A stretch of 64,000 nt of DNA from Planctomycetota bacterium (GTDB lineage: Bacteria > Planctomycetota > Planctomycetia > Planctomycetales > Planctomycetaceae). Positions 1-10,302 of the stretch are shown here, piece by piece. The position numbers and the translations under genes were made by a program. Location: contig JAURQH010000021.1 of the NCBI GenBank assembly GCA_030836185.1, forward strand, positions 1 through 64,000, given 5' to 3'. The notes below the pieces were generated by a model. It did not search any database and was not told the origin of the DNA. It worked only from the letters and a program-made list of their open reading frames with translations. Positions within the stretch are counted from its first letter, which is position 1. Each line of letters opens with the position of its first letter.

Positions 1-186
1 ATCTGCTCCTCGCTGTACCCCTTTTGTACCCCTTGAGAGTGTCTCCGTTTGCTTGAGAGCATCAGAGTGCGTCGAGAAACGAACACTTCCAGAATGTCAT
101 GAGACCCTTTTTCTACCGTCTCTTTTCGATCTCCGGCGAGCAGTGATATATTGCGGCGAAGAATATCGAATTGAGGGCTGGGCGGT

Positions 187-230
187 CTACGGAACCGAAG
201 GCGTAAGAACCGTTACAAGGTGCCCAGATT
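187..230 (+). repeat. Dispersed repeat fragment (15-mer plus 26-base block)
   Basis: Positions 187-201 are CTACGGAACCGAAGG, found again exactly at 346-360, 10961-10975 and 23898-23912. Positions 205-230 match 23599-23624 with one mismatch in 26 bases. In one frame both copies of the 26-base block read RKNRYKV followed by P or T, then R, so the block may derive from an old coding sequence. This is the left-most fragment of the repeat family seen in five gaps of the first 24 kb. Confidence 0.75.
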
Positions 231-264
231 CGCTCCGAATCGAGTCCGAGAGGACACTTTAGAG

Positions 265-294
265 CGTCTCGGATACCGTCTCGGATACCGTCTC
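265..294 (+). repeat. 12-base tandem repeat, 2.5 copies
   Basis: The unit CGTCTCGGATAC occurs at 265-276 and 277-288, and a partial third copy starts at 289. The copies are perfect, which suggests recent slippage within otherwise decayed repeat DNA. Confidence 0.85.
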
Positions 295-345
295 GAAATG
301 GCCTTTACCGACGCCCGACTGATGCCAGACGGGATCATTCTCCGG

Positions 346-360
346 CTACGGAACCGAAGG
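346..360 (+). repeat. Second exact copy of the dispersed 15-mer
   Basis: CTACGGAACCGAAGG is identical to the copy at 187-201. A diverged version (CTGCGAAGCCGAAGG, three mismatches) lies at 527-541. Confidence 0.7.
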
Positions 361-576
361 GTTTTGCTTGCGCGTCGTTGTAGGCATGGCCTGATTCTTG
401 TGAATCGGGCCGTTTGCGGGAAGAGCTCAGCGGCATTTTGGCGCGTCCAGGGTGTCGAGAACTCGCGCGGAAAACTCCAGAATGTCGTGACATACAGCAC
501 GGCTTGCAGAATTGGGTGCATCCTAACTGCGAAGCCGAAGGGGCTTTACGTTGTTTCATCGTTCGATCTCCCTAGG

Positions 577-1848
577 TCAGTACTTCGGGAAGATAGCCGG
601 GGTCGGGAAGCGGTGTTCGGGGTTGCTGCCGTCCCCGATGAATTCTTCGCGGGGAAGGTTGACTTGGGGCCAGCTGGCGGGGCAGACCCGCACGACTCTA
701 CCGGGACGGATGCCTTCGATGATCAGGTCGGTTTCAAAACGAATTTGAACGCCGCTGCTGCCCAGTGGCGTCTTTCCGTCTGTCTTTGTGACATTGAGGA
801 TCGACCCGCGCGATGCCATGTGCGCAGGGCCATAGTTGCCGCCAGCGTGCTTCAGGGTGTTTTCGGCCCCATTCATCATGGCAGAGACACCCTTTTTGAA
901 GTCGTTGTAGAGTGAGTCATCCATGCCGCCGAAAAGAGTCGCGGTCACGGTCGCGCGGCCGAACTTTCCATACTCGACGGCATCAATCCAGGCCGGCATC
1001 CAGCGGCTGCGGATGAAGGCCTTGTGCGTTTCGTTTTGATTGCGTGCGGCGCGTTGCATTGCGATATCGTCCAGCCAAATGTCCGAGATATGGAACCGAG
1101 TGAACACACCGCTCGGCGCGGGCTTCCAGGTGATTCCGAGCTGGACGGTCTGGCCATCGAGAGGCTTCTTGCCACTGGCGGGCCAGAGACCCTCGTCAAT
1201 CAAATCTTCCACTCCGAGGCACTCGCGGCCGCGCCAGATGCGAGTCGCGGCATCGAAGGTCATTGATTCCTCGCTGACCTGACCCTCTCCGCCTGACTTC
1301 GATTGACGACTGGCGACGATCATTCCCTGATTGTTCTGGATGTCTACTTCCTTCAGCATCCAGACGTTGCCCTCGCGCAGGCAGTAGCTCGATTCATCTT
1401 CGAGCAAAAGAACGTGGTTTTCGGCGGGGTAGATGCCAGTGCCGCTGTAGCCAGAGTTTTTTTTCCGGCTATCAATCGGCAACACCGGTACGGCGGAGGT
1501 CTGTGGATCCGGCGGGAGGAAGGCTTGGACGTGCATCACTGTCCCGAGCGGTATATCGCGGAGATCTGCCGGAGCGCCGTGATAGCGGACAATGCCGTAG
1601 GGGAGCATGGCGAAAGGATGCGGGGCATTTCGGAAATATGTTCCCTCTCCCTGAATGCGAATGCTACCGCGGCGGTTGGCATGGTCCACGAAGACAAGTT
1701 CGCCCCGGTAGGAATGTGCCTTTTCGAGAGGGGGGAACTTTCCGGCTTGAGGGCGGAAGAGTTCGCCTTCGGCGTTGGCGGTGCTCGCTAACAGAGACAT
1801 GCCAAGATACAGGGCGGCGACCCAGTAGGAAAATTTAAGTTGTGTCAT
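577..1848 (-). CDS. Secreted planctomycete protein of unknown function (paralogue B)
   Basis: The protein has 423 residues and a Sec signal peptide ending near ASTANA (about residue 26). I do not recognise a named domain. Two internal segments look like small beta-barrels: one begins [18 protein letters not shown] and continues through a G-T-V-M-H-V turn, and the second contains [13 protein letters not shown] and a GQTVQLGI turn. This resembles OB/DUF5666-like repeats, which is inference only. It is closely similar along its whole length to the gene immediately upstream (1866-3200), so the two are a tandem duplication. Only 17 bases separate them, and it is the last gene of a minus-strand operon with DUF1592- and DUF1552-type genes. 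A surface or periplasmic accessory role is likely but unproven. Confidence 0.85.
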   Translation of the reverse strand: MTQLKFSYWVAALYLGMSLLASTANAEGELFRPQAGKFPPLEKAHSYRGELVFVDHANRRGSIRIQGEGTYFRNAPHPFAMLPYGIVRYHGAPADLRDIPLGTVMHVQAFLPPDPQTSAVPVLPIDSRKKNSGYSGTGIYPAENHVLLLEDESSYCLREGNVWMLKEVDIQNNQGMIVASRQSKSGGEGQVSEESMTFDAATRIWRGRECLGVEDLIDEGLWPASGKKPLDGQTVQLGITWKPAPSGVFTRFHISDIWLDDIAMQRAARNQNETHKAFIRSRWMPAWIDAVEYGKFGRATVTATLFGGMDDSLYNDFKKGVSAMMNGAENTLKHAGGNYGPAHMASRGSILNVTKTDGKTPLGSSGVQIRFETDLIIEGIRPGRVVRVCPASWPQVNLPREEFIGDGSNPEHRFPTPAIFPKY

Positions 1849-1865
1849 GATTCGATTTCCCTAGA

Positions 1866-3200
1866 TCAGTATTTCGGGAAGATGTCGGGGGATGGAAAGC
1901 GATCCTCGGGTTTGTTCTCGAAAAGATATTCCTCCCGGGGGATCTGAGTCTTAGGCCAGCTTTCTGGTCGGATGCGAACGACTCTGCCGGGGCGGATCCC
2001 TTCGATGATCAGGTCGGTCTCAAACTGTACTTGGATGCCGCTGCTGCCGAGGGGTATTTCTCCGGTTACCCGGGTGACGTCAAGAATTTTACCACTGGAA
2101 GCAATGTGGCTGGGGCCATAGTGACCGGCTGCATGCTTCAACGTATTTTCGGCTCCATTCATTTGAGCCCCAACGCCTTCCAGGAAATCGTCATAGAGCG
2201 AGGAATCTATACCGCCGAAGAGCGTCGCGGTGACGGTCGCGCGGCCAAACTTACCATACTTGACGGCATCGACCCAGGCCGGCATCCAGCGACTACGGAT
2301 GAATGTTTTATGTGTCTCAGTCTGAAATTGGGATGCGTTTTGAATAGCGTCTTCGTCCAGCCAGATGTCTGAAATGTGGAATTGAGTGAAAGCGCCACTC
2401 AACCCATCTCCCGGTGCAGGCTTCCAAGTAATTCCGAGCAGGACGGCCTGCCCACCGAGTTGTTTCTTCCCGTTCGCGGGCCACGCTTTTTCGGCGACAA
2501 GGTCCGCAACGCGAATGCGCTCGCGACCGCGCCAGATACGGGTGGCGGCGTCGAAGGTCAACTCTTCTTCCGTGAAATTGCCTTCACCACCAGTCTTTGG
2601 TACGCGGCTGGCGATGATCTTTCCTGCGTAGTTCTTAAGTTCCACTTCTTTCAGCTTCCAGACCATGCCCTCGCGCTGGCAGTGACTGGGCTCGTCTTCG
2701 AGGAGCAGCACATGGTTCTCGGCGGGAAAGATACCGGTGCCACGATAATGCCCCGCGTCTTTCTCCTTGTTGTTGACCGGCAACACCGGTACGGCGGACA
2801 GCTTCGGGTCAGGCGGGAGATAGGCCCGGACATGCATTACGGTGCCAAGCGGAATATCGCGAAGATCCGCTGGAGCGCCGTGATAGCGGACAATGCCATA
2901 CGGCAGCATGGCGAAGGGGTGTGGATCGTTTCGGTAAAACTTGCCATCTCCCTGCACACGGATGCTGCCACGACGGTTGGCATGATCTACGAATACAAGC
3001 TCGCCCCGGTAGGAATGTGCCTTTTCGAGAGGCGGGAATTCTCCTGGCTTGGGACGGAAAATTTCGTTTTCTTGTTTCTGGTTTTTCGTACTTGCGTCTT
3101 CACTCATCGCAGGCGAATGAATGCCTAATGAGAAAGCAATCACCAACAACCAGTAACCACGAATCAGAAACAAAGAATGAAGAGCAAAGAGCGGTTTCAT
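1866..3200 (-). CDS. Secreted planctomycete protein of unknown function (paralogue A)
   Basis: The protein has 444 residues. The N-terminus is a hydrophobic signal ([16 protein letters not shown]), then a charged linker, then the same architecture as the neighbour at 577-1848: [20 protein letters not shown] near the start, [18 protein letters not shown] in the C-terminal half, and a closing IFPKY. Its start overlaps the end of the DUF1552 gene by four bases, which indicates translational coupling. The first half appears more conserved between the two copies than the linker. No catalytic motif is visible. The association with DUF1552/DUF1592 proteins suggests that it works with that secreted complex. 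Confidence 0.85.
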   Translation of the reverse strand: MKPLFALHSLFLIRGYWLLVIAFSLGIHSPAMSEDASTKNQKQENEIFRPKPGEFPPLEKAHSYRGELVFVDHANRRGSIRVQGDGKFYRNDPHPFAMLPYGIVRYHGAPADLRDIPLGTVMHVRAYLPPDPKLSAVPVLPVNNKEKDAGHYRGTGIFPAENHVLLLEDEPSHCQREGMVWKLKEVELKNYAGKIIASRVPKTGGEGNFTEEELTFDAATRIWRGRERIRVADLVAEKAWPANGKKQLGGQAVLLGITWKPAPGDGLSGAFTQFHISDIWLDEDAIQNASQFQTETHKTFIRSRWMPAWVDAVKYGKFGRATVTATLFGGIDSSLYDDFLEGVGAQMNGAENTLKHAAGHYGPSHIASSGKILDVTRVTGEIPLGSSGIQVQFETDLIIEGIRPGRVVRIRPESWPKTQIPREEYLFENKPEDRFPSPDIFPKY

Positions 3201-4552
3201 ACTTCAATTACCTTATTGCTATCGCCAAACGTGTCGATCTCCACGCCCATCCGCTGAGCCATGAGGAGCAGCAGATTGCTCACATGGGCATCTGAGTTTG
3301 CAGGGCGACTGCAGAGGCCGTAATGCTCGCCCGGCTTATCGAGCTGATAACCCCCGAAGTGACCCTGATTGAAGTCAAGGTGGCTGCCGTGCTTCAGGCC
3401 GAGGTCTGAACCACCGGCGAGTACCAGCGGCAGGTTGGCGTTGCCGTGGCTGTGGCCGTAGCTCATCCCGCTGCCAAAGAGCGACATCGTCGAGCTCAGG
3501 AGCGGCTTGCCATTGAAGTCCTTGGTCTCTTCGAGTCGCGAGAGGAAGTAACGAAACTGCTCTATGGCGAATGTGTCGTAGTTGGTGAGTTTCTCCATAT
3601 AGCCTTCATCACCGCCGTGGTGGCTGAGCTGATGGCGGGACTCGGAGATGCCAATCTCAGGAATGGCGAACGCATCTCCCTCACCGCCTAGACTAAAGGT
3701 GGCCACTCGGGTCACATCCGTCTGGAAGGCCAGCACGATGAGGTCATAAACCGTGCGGAAATAGTCACCCGCTTGGGTTTTAGGAATGTCGCGGTTGGTG
3801 CGTTTGCGGTCGGTGTCGGAGATATCGGGAAGCGGTGTATCGAGCCACGCATCGGCCCGCCGTGTGCGGATCTCGGCCTCACGAACAGAGGTGAGGTATT
3901 GATCGAGGCGTCCCTTGTCGGTCGCACCCATCTTCTGCTCCAGCCGACGTACTTCCGCGAGGTTGTCATCAAGCACACTGGCTTTACGGCGTAAGGCTCT
4001 TCGCTGCGCTGCGATGCCTCCTTTTGGCTCCTCAAAGAGGGACGCGAAAATCTCGCTGCAACGCCGCATCGCAGGAAGCTGGACGCCGTCTGCGGTCCAG
4101 GCGAGTGAACCCTGCGTGAGGGCAATCTCCATGGAGGGATAGCGGGTGTGCTGTGCGGTGACCTCGGCCATCTTCTGGTCCACGGATATGGTGTTATGTT
4201 CCGAAGGGCCGATCTTTCCGCCGGTCAGCCAGATGTTGATGCAGTTGTGGTGGTGGCCGAGACTTCCCGGATGATGCAGACCGCTGACAGGAGTAATGAC
4301 CTCGCGGTACTTCTCCAGAGGCTTAAGCGATCGTGATAATTTATAGTCTTTGCCTGGAGTCGTGATCTGATAATTCAGTGAATGGACCCCGTTTGCGAGA
4401 TAGATGAAGGCGCTGCGCCCGGGTGAGGCATCTGGCTCGGCTGCGTTGAGAGGAGCCATACATTCCAGGAATGGAAGCGAGATGCAGGTGCCCATTGCGC
4501 GAAGGGCATGCCGGCGGTCGAGCAGCCAAGATTGGGATAGAAAGTTGCTCAT
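3197..4552 (-). CDS. DUF1552 family secreted protein
   Basis: The protein has 451 residues. Near the start, [12 protein letters not shown] followed by a short hydrophobic stretch forms a twin-arginine-like leader, as is usual in DUF1552 proteins. Family hallmarks seen are the [13 protein letters not shown] segment, SLDQ-like SVDQKMAE, and the C-terminal [20 protein letters not shown] and [20 protein letters not shown] stretches. DUF1552 is distantly related to DUF1501 and to alkaline-phosphatase-like folds, but its reaction is not known. It lies between the DUF1592-type gene (74 bases upstream) and the two paralogues of unknown function. DUF1592-DUF1552 pairs are standard in Planctomycetes and act outside the cytoplasm. 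Confidence 0.93.
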   Translation of the reverse strand: MSNFLSQSWLLDRRHALRAMGTCISLPFLECMAPLNAAEPDASPGRSAFIYLANGVHSLNYQITTPGKDYKLSRSLKPLEKYREVITPVSGLHHPGSLGHHHNCINIWLTGGKIGPSEHNTISVDQKMAEVTAQHTRYPSMEIALTQGSLAWTADGVQLPAMRRCSEIFASLFEEPKGGIAAQRRALRRKASVLDDNLAEVRRLEQKMGATDKGRLDQYLTSVREAEIRTRRADAWLDTPLPDISDTDRKRTNRDIPKTQAGDYFRTVYDLIVLAFQTDVTRVATFSLGGEGDAFAIPEIGISESRHQLSHHGGDEGYMEKLTNYDTFAIEQFRYFLSRLEETKDFNGKPLLSSTMSLFGSGMSYGHSHGNANLPLVLAGGSDLGLKHGSHLDFNQGHFGGYQLDKPGEHYGLCSRPANSDAHVSNLLLLMAQRMGVEIDTFGDSNKVIEV

Positions 4553-4626
4553 TGTGAAACCTTTAGTGGTTAGGGGTTGATGTGCAATTGCTGGTCATCG
4601 GTTATCAGCCATTGGTCGCTAATAAC

Positions 4627-7128
4627 TCATCTCTTCCCGATCAGTTCAGACAAGGCCACGGCGCGCACGATGTCTCTGACGCCGTATTGGTGTTGCTTCG
4701 CTTCGTCGAGGATTGCCTCGACACCGTCCCGGTCATCCACGGTCAGCACGCGACGAAGCGCGTAGATGCAAAGATGTTCAATGAAGGCTTGTGCTACCTT
4801 GTCGCGGTCTTCGAATAGCAGATGTTTGAATTCATCCGAATCGGTGAACGGGCGACCGTCGGGCATCACGCCGGAGGCATCAACCAGTGGGTCTTCACCC
4901 TTACCCGTAGGAACGTGCTCGCGCGTTCGCCACTGACCGACGGCATCGTACTGGTCAAATGCCAGTCCCAGGGGATCGATGTTCCGATGACAGGCGGCAC
5001 AACTTGTGTGTTTGGCATGTGCTTCAATTCTCTGTCGGATCGTGATCTTGTTTCCCTGGGGTGGAATCGGCTCGATCGGATCCACATTGGCCGGAGGTGA
5101 CGGAGGAGTCCTGTTAAAGATCGCTTCGCTGACCCAGACACCGCGATGAACCGGGCGGTGGCGAGTTCCGTCCGAGGTCAATCCGAGCACCGCGCCCATC
5201 GTGAGCAGACCGCCTCGATGGTCCTCGGACTTTAGCGAGACACGCTGGAAGCCGTCTTTCTTCGGCTCGGGCAGTCCGTAGAAATCGCACAGCCGGGCGT
5301 TGGCTATCGTCCAGTCGGAATCGAGGAATGCCGCGATGGGCAGGTTCTTTGCGAGCATTTCACGGAAGTACTCGACCGGTTCCTCACGCATGCTCGTCTC
5401 GAGCCAGTCATCGTAGGTGGGGTAGAGTTTCTTATCTGGTGGGAACATGCCGACGCGGTGTAGTTGCAGCCACTGCCGCGAGAAGTCGTCGATGAAGCGG
5501 TTAATCCGGTCGTCTGTCAACATCCGGTCTACTTCTTTCTTCAGCCCCTCGCTGTTCAAATTCCCGCTTCTGGACGCACTGAAGAGAGCGTCGTCTGGCA
5601 TCGAACTCCAGAGGAAATACGACAGCCGAGATGCGAGTTCCCAATCGGTCAGACCTTCGCGGGCTTCGGGTTCCCCCTCAACGAGATAGATGAAGTTCCT
5701 GGATGTCAGTACGCTCTGCAACATGATTCGATAAGCATCGGCTAGCTTTTCACCCGCCTCACGCTCGGCACGGTAAGACTCCAGATAGTCCTTCAGTTCC
5801 TCCTTCTTCACCGGTCGTCGCCAGACGCGTTCAGTAAATCGTTGCAGATGCTCCGCGACCACTTCGTCAGTCGCGTCATCGGGCGGCAGTACGTTAGCGC
5901 GGCGTGACTTCTCGGCTTTCGAGACCAGCGGGCCTTCCCATTCAATCCAATCGAGGATCACCGTCGAGAAGATGCCGTTCCCTTCCCCATCGAACATCTG
6001 CGGAGCATTGGGGTTAAGCAGCAGGGTCTCGCTGCTGTGAGTAAAGATATATCCTCCGCGGCTGGCGAGTGCATTACGGAAGGCAGCGCCGCCTCGTCGG
6101 TCCACAACATCAGTGGCGACCACGGCGAAATGCAACTGGGTTGGCATCTCGAGAAACACCTCGAACTCATAAACCTGCGGACTGTCTTCCGATGCGGTGA
6201 TGTCAAATTCAATGAGTCCGTCAACAGTCTCCTCACTGGTCTTCATGCCGATGCTCAGGTGGGCCGGTTGACCACCGGGGGGACGGATACCGCTGGCCTG
6301 AAGACGGAGTTTGTAGAGCCCGCTGTGCTCTGGTCCCGTCTTTCCAAACCAGTTGGAGGACAAGGCGGGCTGTACTCGACCGGGAAAAAGGAGATAACGG
6401 AGCGGTCGCTTAATGCCAAACCGATCCAGTGCTTCCTGCTGTTTCTTGCCGCCAGAATAACGCAATTCTGCGGCCGTTCTTCGAACTTTGCGAGCCTCAC
6501 TGGTCGTACTGGGGAAAGCACGGTCGAGCACGATGTCCGCCGCACGGTAATAGCGGTCCACGTGTGAAGGCGAGAGTGAAAGTTGCGCCCCGATGCGTTC
6601 ATAGCCATGCCATAACGTGTCTTCGTTCAACTCCCCAGGTTTAGCCGGATCATATCGAACTCCTAACAAATCATAGACCGTGTTCTGATATTCCTTCCGG
6701 CTTAAACGATAGTGAGACACCGCCGGTCGCGCCGCCATCCGCGCCGCTCGCCCTTCCTTCAACAGCGAGTCGAGTTTGGTGACGAATGTCGCGATCTCGT
6801 CCTGCGTCGGCTGTGGTTCATCTTCCGGCGGCATCTCGCCGCTGTTGAGTTTGTCGAGCGCCTCTGCCCAGTGATGCGTGTCCACTCCCGCTTTGAAATC
6901 ACGAGACAACTGGTCGATCCGAATGTCGCCTTCCTCTTTCTGAGGGCCGTGACAGCGAACGCAGTGTTTCTCAAGAAAGGCTTCAAACGGTTCCGCAGCA
7001 GAAGCAGACACAGCCATGGAAACAAATGCGAAGCTGATCAAACAGGATTTCACCGATAATCTCCAACTCGAAAGGCCTGGAGTCTGGAGAAGATTGCGAT
7101 ATAAATATTGGCGTGGACTATTGGGCAT
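4627..7128 (-). CDS. DUF1587/1592/1588/1595/1585-type dihaem secreted protein
   Basis: The protein has 833 residues. A signal peptide ends near SASAAEP. A planctomycete cytochrome c domain follows, with CVRCH at residues 56-60. The middle shows the DUF1587-like [17 protein letters not shown]1595/1592 segments ([27 protein letters not shown]), then DUF1588 ([16 protein letters not shown]) and a second haem motif, CAACH, at 710-714. DUF1585 ends the protein. These proteins are thought to be periplasmic dihaem redox partners of DUF1552 proteins in polysaccharide breakdown, but no substrate is known. It is the first gene of the minus-strand operon running to 577. No strong ribosome-binding site was seen for the chosen start. 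Confidence 0.93.
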   Translation of the reverse strand: MPNSPRQYLYRNLLQTPGLSSWRLSVKSCLISFAFVSMAVSASAAEPFEAFLEKHCVRCHGPQKEEGDIRIDQLSRDFKAGVDTHHWAEALDKLNSGEMPPEDEPQPTQDEIATFVTKLDSLLKEGRAARMAARPAVSHYRLSRKEYQNTVYDLLGVRYDPAKPGELNEDTLWHGYERIGAQLSLSPSHVDRYYRAADIVLDRAFPSTTSEARKVRRTAAELRYSGGKKQQEALDRFGIKRPLRYLLFPGRVQPALSSNWFGKTGPEHSGLYKLRLQASGIRPPGGQPAHLSIGMKTSEETVDGLIEFDITASEDSPQVYEFEVFLEMPTQLHFAVVATDVVDRRGGAAFRNALASRGGYIFTHSSETLLLNPNAPQMFDGEGNGIFSTVILDWIEWEGPLVSKAEKSRRANVLPPDDATDEVVAEHLQRFTERVWRRPVKKEELKDYLESYRAEREAGEKLADAYRIMLQSVLTSRNFIYLVEGEPEAREGLTDWELASRLSYFLWSSMPDDALFSASRSGNLNSEGLKKEVDRMLTDDRINRFIDDFSRQWLQLHRVGMFPPDKKLYPTYDDWLETSMREEPVEYFREMLAKNLPIAAFLDSDWTIANARLCDFYGLPEPKKDGFQRVSLKSEDHRGGLLTMGAVLGLTSDGTRHRPVHRGVWVSEAIFNRTPPSPPANVDPIEPIPPQGNKITIRQRIEAHAKHTSCAACHRNIDPLGLAFDQYDAVGQWRTREHVPTGKGEDPLVDASGVMPDGRPFTDSDEFKHLLFEDRDKVAQAFIEHLCIYALRRVLTVDDRDGVEAILDEAKQHQYGVRDIVRAVALSELIGKR

Positions 7129-7225
7129 ACATCACTTCACTTAAATTCAAAAGCGGCCGTAAATTTCTGTGCTTCATTACCACAAACGTGATTGTAACAG
7201 AGAACACCACCAGAGTTTACAAAAT

Positions 7226-7253
7226 TTTCCCGTCAGGACCCGTTGACGGGAAA
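7226..7253. other. Perfect 10-base inverted repeat
   Basis: The left arm TTTCCCGTCA (7226-7235) and right arm TGACGGGAAA (7244-7253) are perfectly complementary around an 8-base loop. The site lies about 100 bases upstream of the DUF1592-type gene. It could be an operator or a hairpin. There is no clear T-run on either side, so a terminator is less likely. Confidence 0.6.
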
Positions 7254-7414
7254 CAAGTCGTTTATCGCGTTCTCTGCGGATCAAACTTGGGGCAAGGCTC
7301 GTTTTCTTTAAAGAAACGTCCATCAGCAGTAACACGAGAGGGGCGCCTTGGTCTTGGGCCAACACGCGACCGCAGAAACTTGTTCTCTTCCTTCAGGTCT
7401 TTCAGGACTGGACA

Positions 7415-7650
7415 GACTTCGCGAACTCTCTGTCTGTGGCCAAGGCAATCAAAGCCAGCAGAGGGTGAAATGCTTGGTCATTTCGATATTTTGTCACTTT
7501 GTCATTTGGAGCCATGGAACAGATTCGTTGCACAGGTCTCAGTCCCTGTTGGGAGGTGAAACGATGGTCCAAAATCTGGGGCTTTTGGAAGCCGACTTCA
7601 GTGGGCGAAAGAGTCGGTTCAACGGCTCTGCCGATGGCTTTACCGAAAGG
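7415..7650 (+). repeat. Dispersed repeat, copy A
   Basis: About 155 bases (7454-7610) align almost without gaps to 23443-23600. Shared blocks include CAGTCCCTGTTGGGAGGT versus AAGTCCCTGTTGGGAGGT and CATTTTGGAAGCC-like runs. In the plus frame both copies read LVIS, then SLLGG, QNLG, LEA and RK.R at matching spacing. This points to a decayed coding sequence rather than a structured RNA. Confidence 0.75.
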
Positions 7651-7752
7651 TAGTTGGCATTCATCGCAAAGAAACGCTTGCACTGATGGCTTACGCTGAC
7701 AGACAATATGCCAACAGGCGACGCAATTTCATCAAGTCAGGAAGCAACTAAT

Positions 7753-10302
7753 ATGGAAATATCTCGTTTTTTCAGCAGTTCAATCATTCTCGTATTCATC
7801 CTGACTTGTGCCACACATGTCCAAGCAGATGAGACGGTCGTGTGCCGGGATGGCGAGGCATATCTGAGCATCATCGTCAGTCCTCAAGCACCTGAAAAGA
7901 TCCTTCAAGCAGCGGACCACCTGGCAGACTACTTAGAACGTATCTCAGGAGCAACATTCGAAGTCAAGGAAGGGACAGGGGAGCAAGGCTTGGTTGTTGG
8001 CGTCCCCAGCAGTTTCACGAAATTGCCTGTCACGACGAAATTCACGAAGGGAGCATTCACTCGTGAAGACTATCGAATAGTGACTAAGGATGATTCTTTA
8101 TACTTGCTAGGAGCATCGCCAAACGCCGTCGAGTTTGCGGTCTGGGATCTGCTCCATGAATTTGGTTACCGGTACTACTTTCCGTCAGCACATTGGGAAA
8201 TCGTTCCCAAGAAGCAGACACTAAAAATCACGATTGACCGCACGGAACGTCCCGACTTTTACGAACGGAGCGCTCCTCGAGGAGGAATTCGGATAGGGCT
8301 ACAGCCATGGCTTGAAGATGCCTGGCAAGCCTGGCGAGTACGGAACCGAACCGCGTCCAGTTTCAAGCTGAATACGGGTCATGCATATGATGGTATCATC
8401 GACCGCAATCGAGAAAAGTTCGAGCAAAACCCCGATTATCTGGCGTTAATTGACGGCGAACGAGGTGGCAACAAGTTTTGTATTTCCAATCAGAAACTAC
8501 GAGCCCTCGTGGTACAGGATGCCCTAGCACAGTTCAAAGCCGACCCTCAACGCGATTCGGTTTCGCTCGACCCCAGTGATGGAGGTGGCTGGTGTACTTG
8601 TCAGGCTTGTAAAGAGATGGGCAGCGTGAGTGATCGTGTCATACTTCTGGCCAACACGGTGGCTGAGGCCATCAATCGGCTCGGGCTGGGGGACAAGTAC
8701 GTCGGAACTTACGCCTACAATTATCATTCCCCACCACCTTCAATCAAGGTCCATCCAAAGGTGATCGTCAGCTTGGCGACGGCCTTCATCAAGGGAGATC
8801 AGACGTTCGACGAAATGATCGCTGATTGGTCTCAGCAGGCAGACTTGATCGGTATCCGAGAGTATTATGGGCTACCGGTCTGGCATCAGTCATTGCCGGG
8901 CTCAGCGAAAGCAGCGAGTCCTCTGATGCTGGCCGACTCCATTCGCGAACAGTACGCCGTGGGGGCAAGATTTATCAATGCGGAATCAGATAACGCATGG
9001 GGGCCAAATGGATTGGGCTATTATGTGGCCAGCCGTATGTTATGGGATGTCGAAACAAACTCACACTCCGTGATCGACGACTTCCTCGGTAACTGTTTCG
9101 GTCAGGCAGAAGAACCGATGCGAGAATTCTATGCGTTCATCGGGTCTCGTCCGAGGCATAGTGACCACATGATTGGGATTATGTATCGCAAGCTAAAAGC
9201 AGCTCGTGAGCTTGCTCGTGACCCACAAGTCCGTCGTCGAATTGATGATTTGGTGCTCTACACTCGCTATGTTGAGCTTTATCGCCAGGCGGATGATCAA
9301 CAAGGTTTTGACGAGTTAGTCAATTTTCTTTGGCGATCACGTCAGACCAACATGGCCGACGCTATTGGAATGTTTTCGTATCTCAATCGTAGTGCTCGAA
9401 AAAGTGAAACAATAACTTGGACGCCAGGAACGCCAGAATCTCGTTCGTTACCGCCGGAGCGTCTTCGGAGCCGTGGAGACGAATCATTTTCTGAGTCTGA
9501 ACTCACGGCATTCATTCGCGAGGGAATCATGAATTATGATGTGCTCGACTTCGCTCCCTTGGAATTCAGTGAAGAATTAGCTCCCGCGTTTCAAGCATTG
9601 AACTTAGAGGATGTCAAACCACTGGGAAATGATTTCTTTGGGGGAGCAGAAGGATCGACGACCACACGAGGTGAATTGCAGAATTATACCTGGGTCGAGA
9701 ATCCTCCGCAGGAAATTGGTTTGGAAGTGCGGACTGGCCTCATATATGATGTCCGTGGCCCTGCTCGTGTGGAATTATCCCACCATGGTCCTATTGGTGT
9801 CGAAGAGATCGGATTTTCTCCGGTTGATCATGCGGAGATTCCCGAGGACAAAAAGTGGCATGAAGTCCAATTTATAGCCAAGAAACGAGGATTGTATCGT
9901 ATCACTTGGAGTGAACGACTTTCAGGGACACAAGTGAAATGGCCGGAGGATCTCCCGCGAACGGTCCTCATCAGCGAAGGATCCAGAAAACAAGTATCGG
10001 GGCGTCATAGCTGGTATTTCTATGTTCCGAAGGGAACGCGCGTTGTGGGAGCCTATAGCGAAGCCGGTGCAGGCGGACTTTACGATGCCGAGGGAAAACA
10101 AGTTCTCGACTTCAGCCAAACATCTCGCGACTACGTGTCTGTCGACGTGCCGGAAGGACATGATGGGAAGCTTTGGAGCATACGCAAGCTCTCCGGTCGA
10201 TTTCGCTTACTGAATGTTCCCCCTTTCGCTGCCGGAAACGCAGCCGATTTGCTGCTTCCCCTCGAAGTTTTAAAACGCGACCGCACTCCGGAGGACGAAT
10301 GA
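7753..10302 (+). CDS. DUF4838 domain secreted glycosidase-like protein
   Basis: I place the start at 7753, where MEISRFF opens a clear signal peptide ending near THVQADE and a GGA-containing site lies upstream. An upstream in-frame ATG at 7708 would put 15 polar residues before the signal. The protein then has about 849 residues. The N-terminal part (about residues 35-150) looks like the alpha/beta domain that precedes many family 20/67-type glycosidases (AADHLADYLERISGATFEV, then LLHEFGYRYYFPS). The central DUF4838 part contains SLDPSDGGGWCTCQAC and RFINAESDNAWGPNGLGYY. The C-terminal third is beta-rich. It is probably an exported carbohydrate-active enzyme with unknown substrate. It stands alone between two repeat copies. 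Confidence 0.88.
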   Translation: MEISRFFSSSIILVFILTCATHVQADETVVCRDGEAYLSIIVSPQAPEKILQAADHLADYLERISGATFEVKEGTGEQGLVVGVPSSFTKLPVTTKFTKGAFTREDYRIVTKDDSLYLLGASPNAVEFAVWDLLHEFGYRYYFPSAHWEIVPKKQTLKITIDRTERPDFYERSAPRGGIRIGLQPWLEDAWQAWRVRNRTASSFKLNTGHAYDGIIDRNREKFEQNPDYLALIDGERGGNKFCISNQKLRALVVQDALAQFKADPQRDSVSLDPSDGGGWCTCQACKEMGSVSDRVILLANTVAEAINRLGLGDKYVGTYAYNYHSPPPSIKVHPKVIVSLATAFIKGDQTFDEMIADWSQQADLIGIREYYGLPVWHQSLPGSAKAASPLMLADSIREQYAVGARFINAESDNAWGPNGLGYYVASRMLWDVETNSHSVIDDFLGNCFGQAEEPMREFYAFIGSRPRHSDHMIGIMYRKLKAARELARDPQVRRRIDDLVLYTRYVELYRQADDQQGFDELVNFLWRSRQTNMADAIGMFSYLNRSARKSETITWTPGTPESRSLPPERLRSRGDESFSESELTAFIREGIMNYDVLDFAPLEFSEELAPAFQALNLEDVKPLGNDFFGGAEGSTTTRGELQNYTWVENPPQEIGLEVRTGLIYDVRGPARVELSHHGPIGVEEIGFSPVDHAEIPEDKKWHEVQFIAKKRGLYRITWSERLSGTQVKWPEDLPRTVLISEGSRKQVSGRHSWYFYVPKGTRVVGAYSEAGAGGLYDAEGKQVLDFSQTSRDYVSVDVPEGHDGKLWSIRKLSGRFRLLNVPPFAAGNAADLLLPLEVLKRDRTPEDE

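Larger units (their letters stand above)
1..576. other. Intergenic stretch with degenerate repeats, no supported gene
   Basis: No reading frame here resembles a known protein. The stretch holds two copies of a 15-mer (CTACGGAACCGAAGG at 187-201 and 346-360), a three-mismatch version at 527-541, a 26-base block at 205-230 shared with 23599-23624, and a 12-base tandem repeat at 265-294. Two loosely similar segments (around 73-105 and 455-492) share the string CCAGAATGTC. It lies downstream of the minus-strand operon that ends at 577 and looks like decayed repeat-element debris. Confidence 0.6.
7129..7752. other. Divergent intergenic region with hairpin and repeat copy
   Basis: This gap separates the start of the minus-strand operon from the plus-strand DUF4838 gene and should hold both promoters. 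I could not assign -35/-10 boxes with confidence. It contains a perfect 10-base inverted repeat at 7226-7253 and a copy of the dispersed repeat at about 7415-7650. Open frames here are not supported as genes. Confidence 0.6.

Noticed and set aside
265-294. Possible CRISPR-like repeat
   Set aside because: The units are directly adjacent with no spacers, so it is a simple tandem repeat.
220-915. 231-codon plus-strand frame at the left edge
   Set aside because: Its 3' half is antisense to the well-supported gene at 577-1848, and its 5' half lies in repeat debris. No family is recognisable.
2376-3128. 250-codon frame on the plus strand
   Set aside because: It is entirely antisense to the conserved paralogue gene at 1866-3200 and resembles only the mirror frame of its sister copy.
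7113-7559. 148-codon frame upstream of the DUF4838 gene
   Set aside because: It overlaps the start of the opposite DUF1592-type gene and runs into the repeat copy. It has no signal, motif or ribosome-binding site.
7402-7683. Minus-strand frame in repeat copy A (contains TSQQGLRPVQR)
   Set aside because: Similar strings occur in minus frames of copies B and D, but as mirror translations of the repeat. The plus frame shows better residue conservation.
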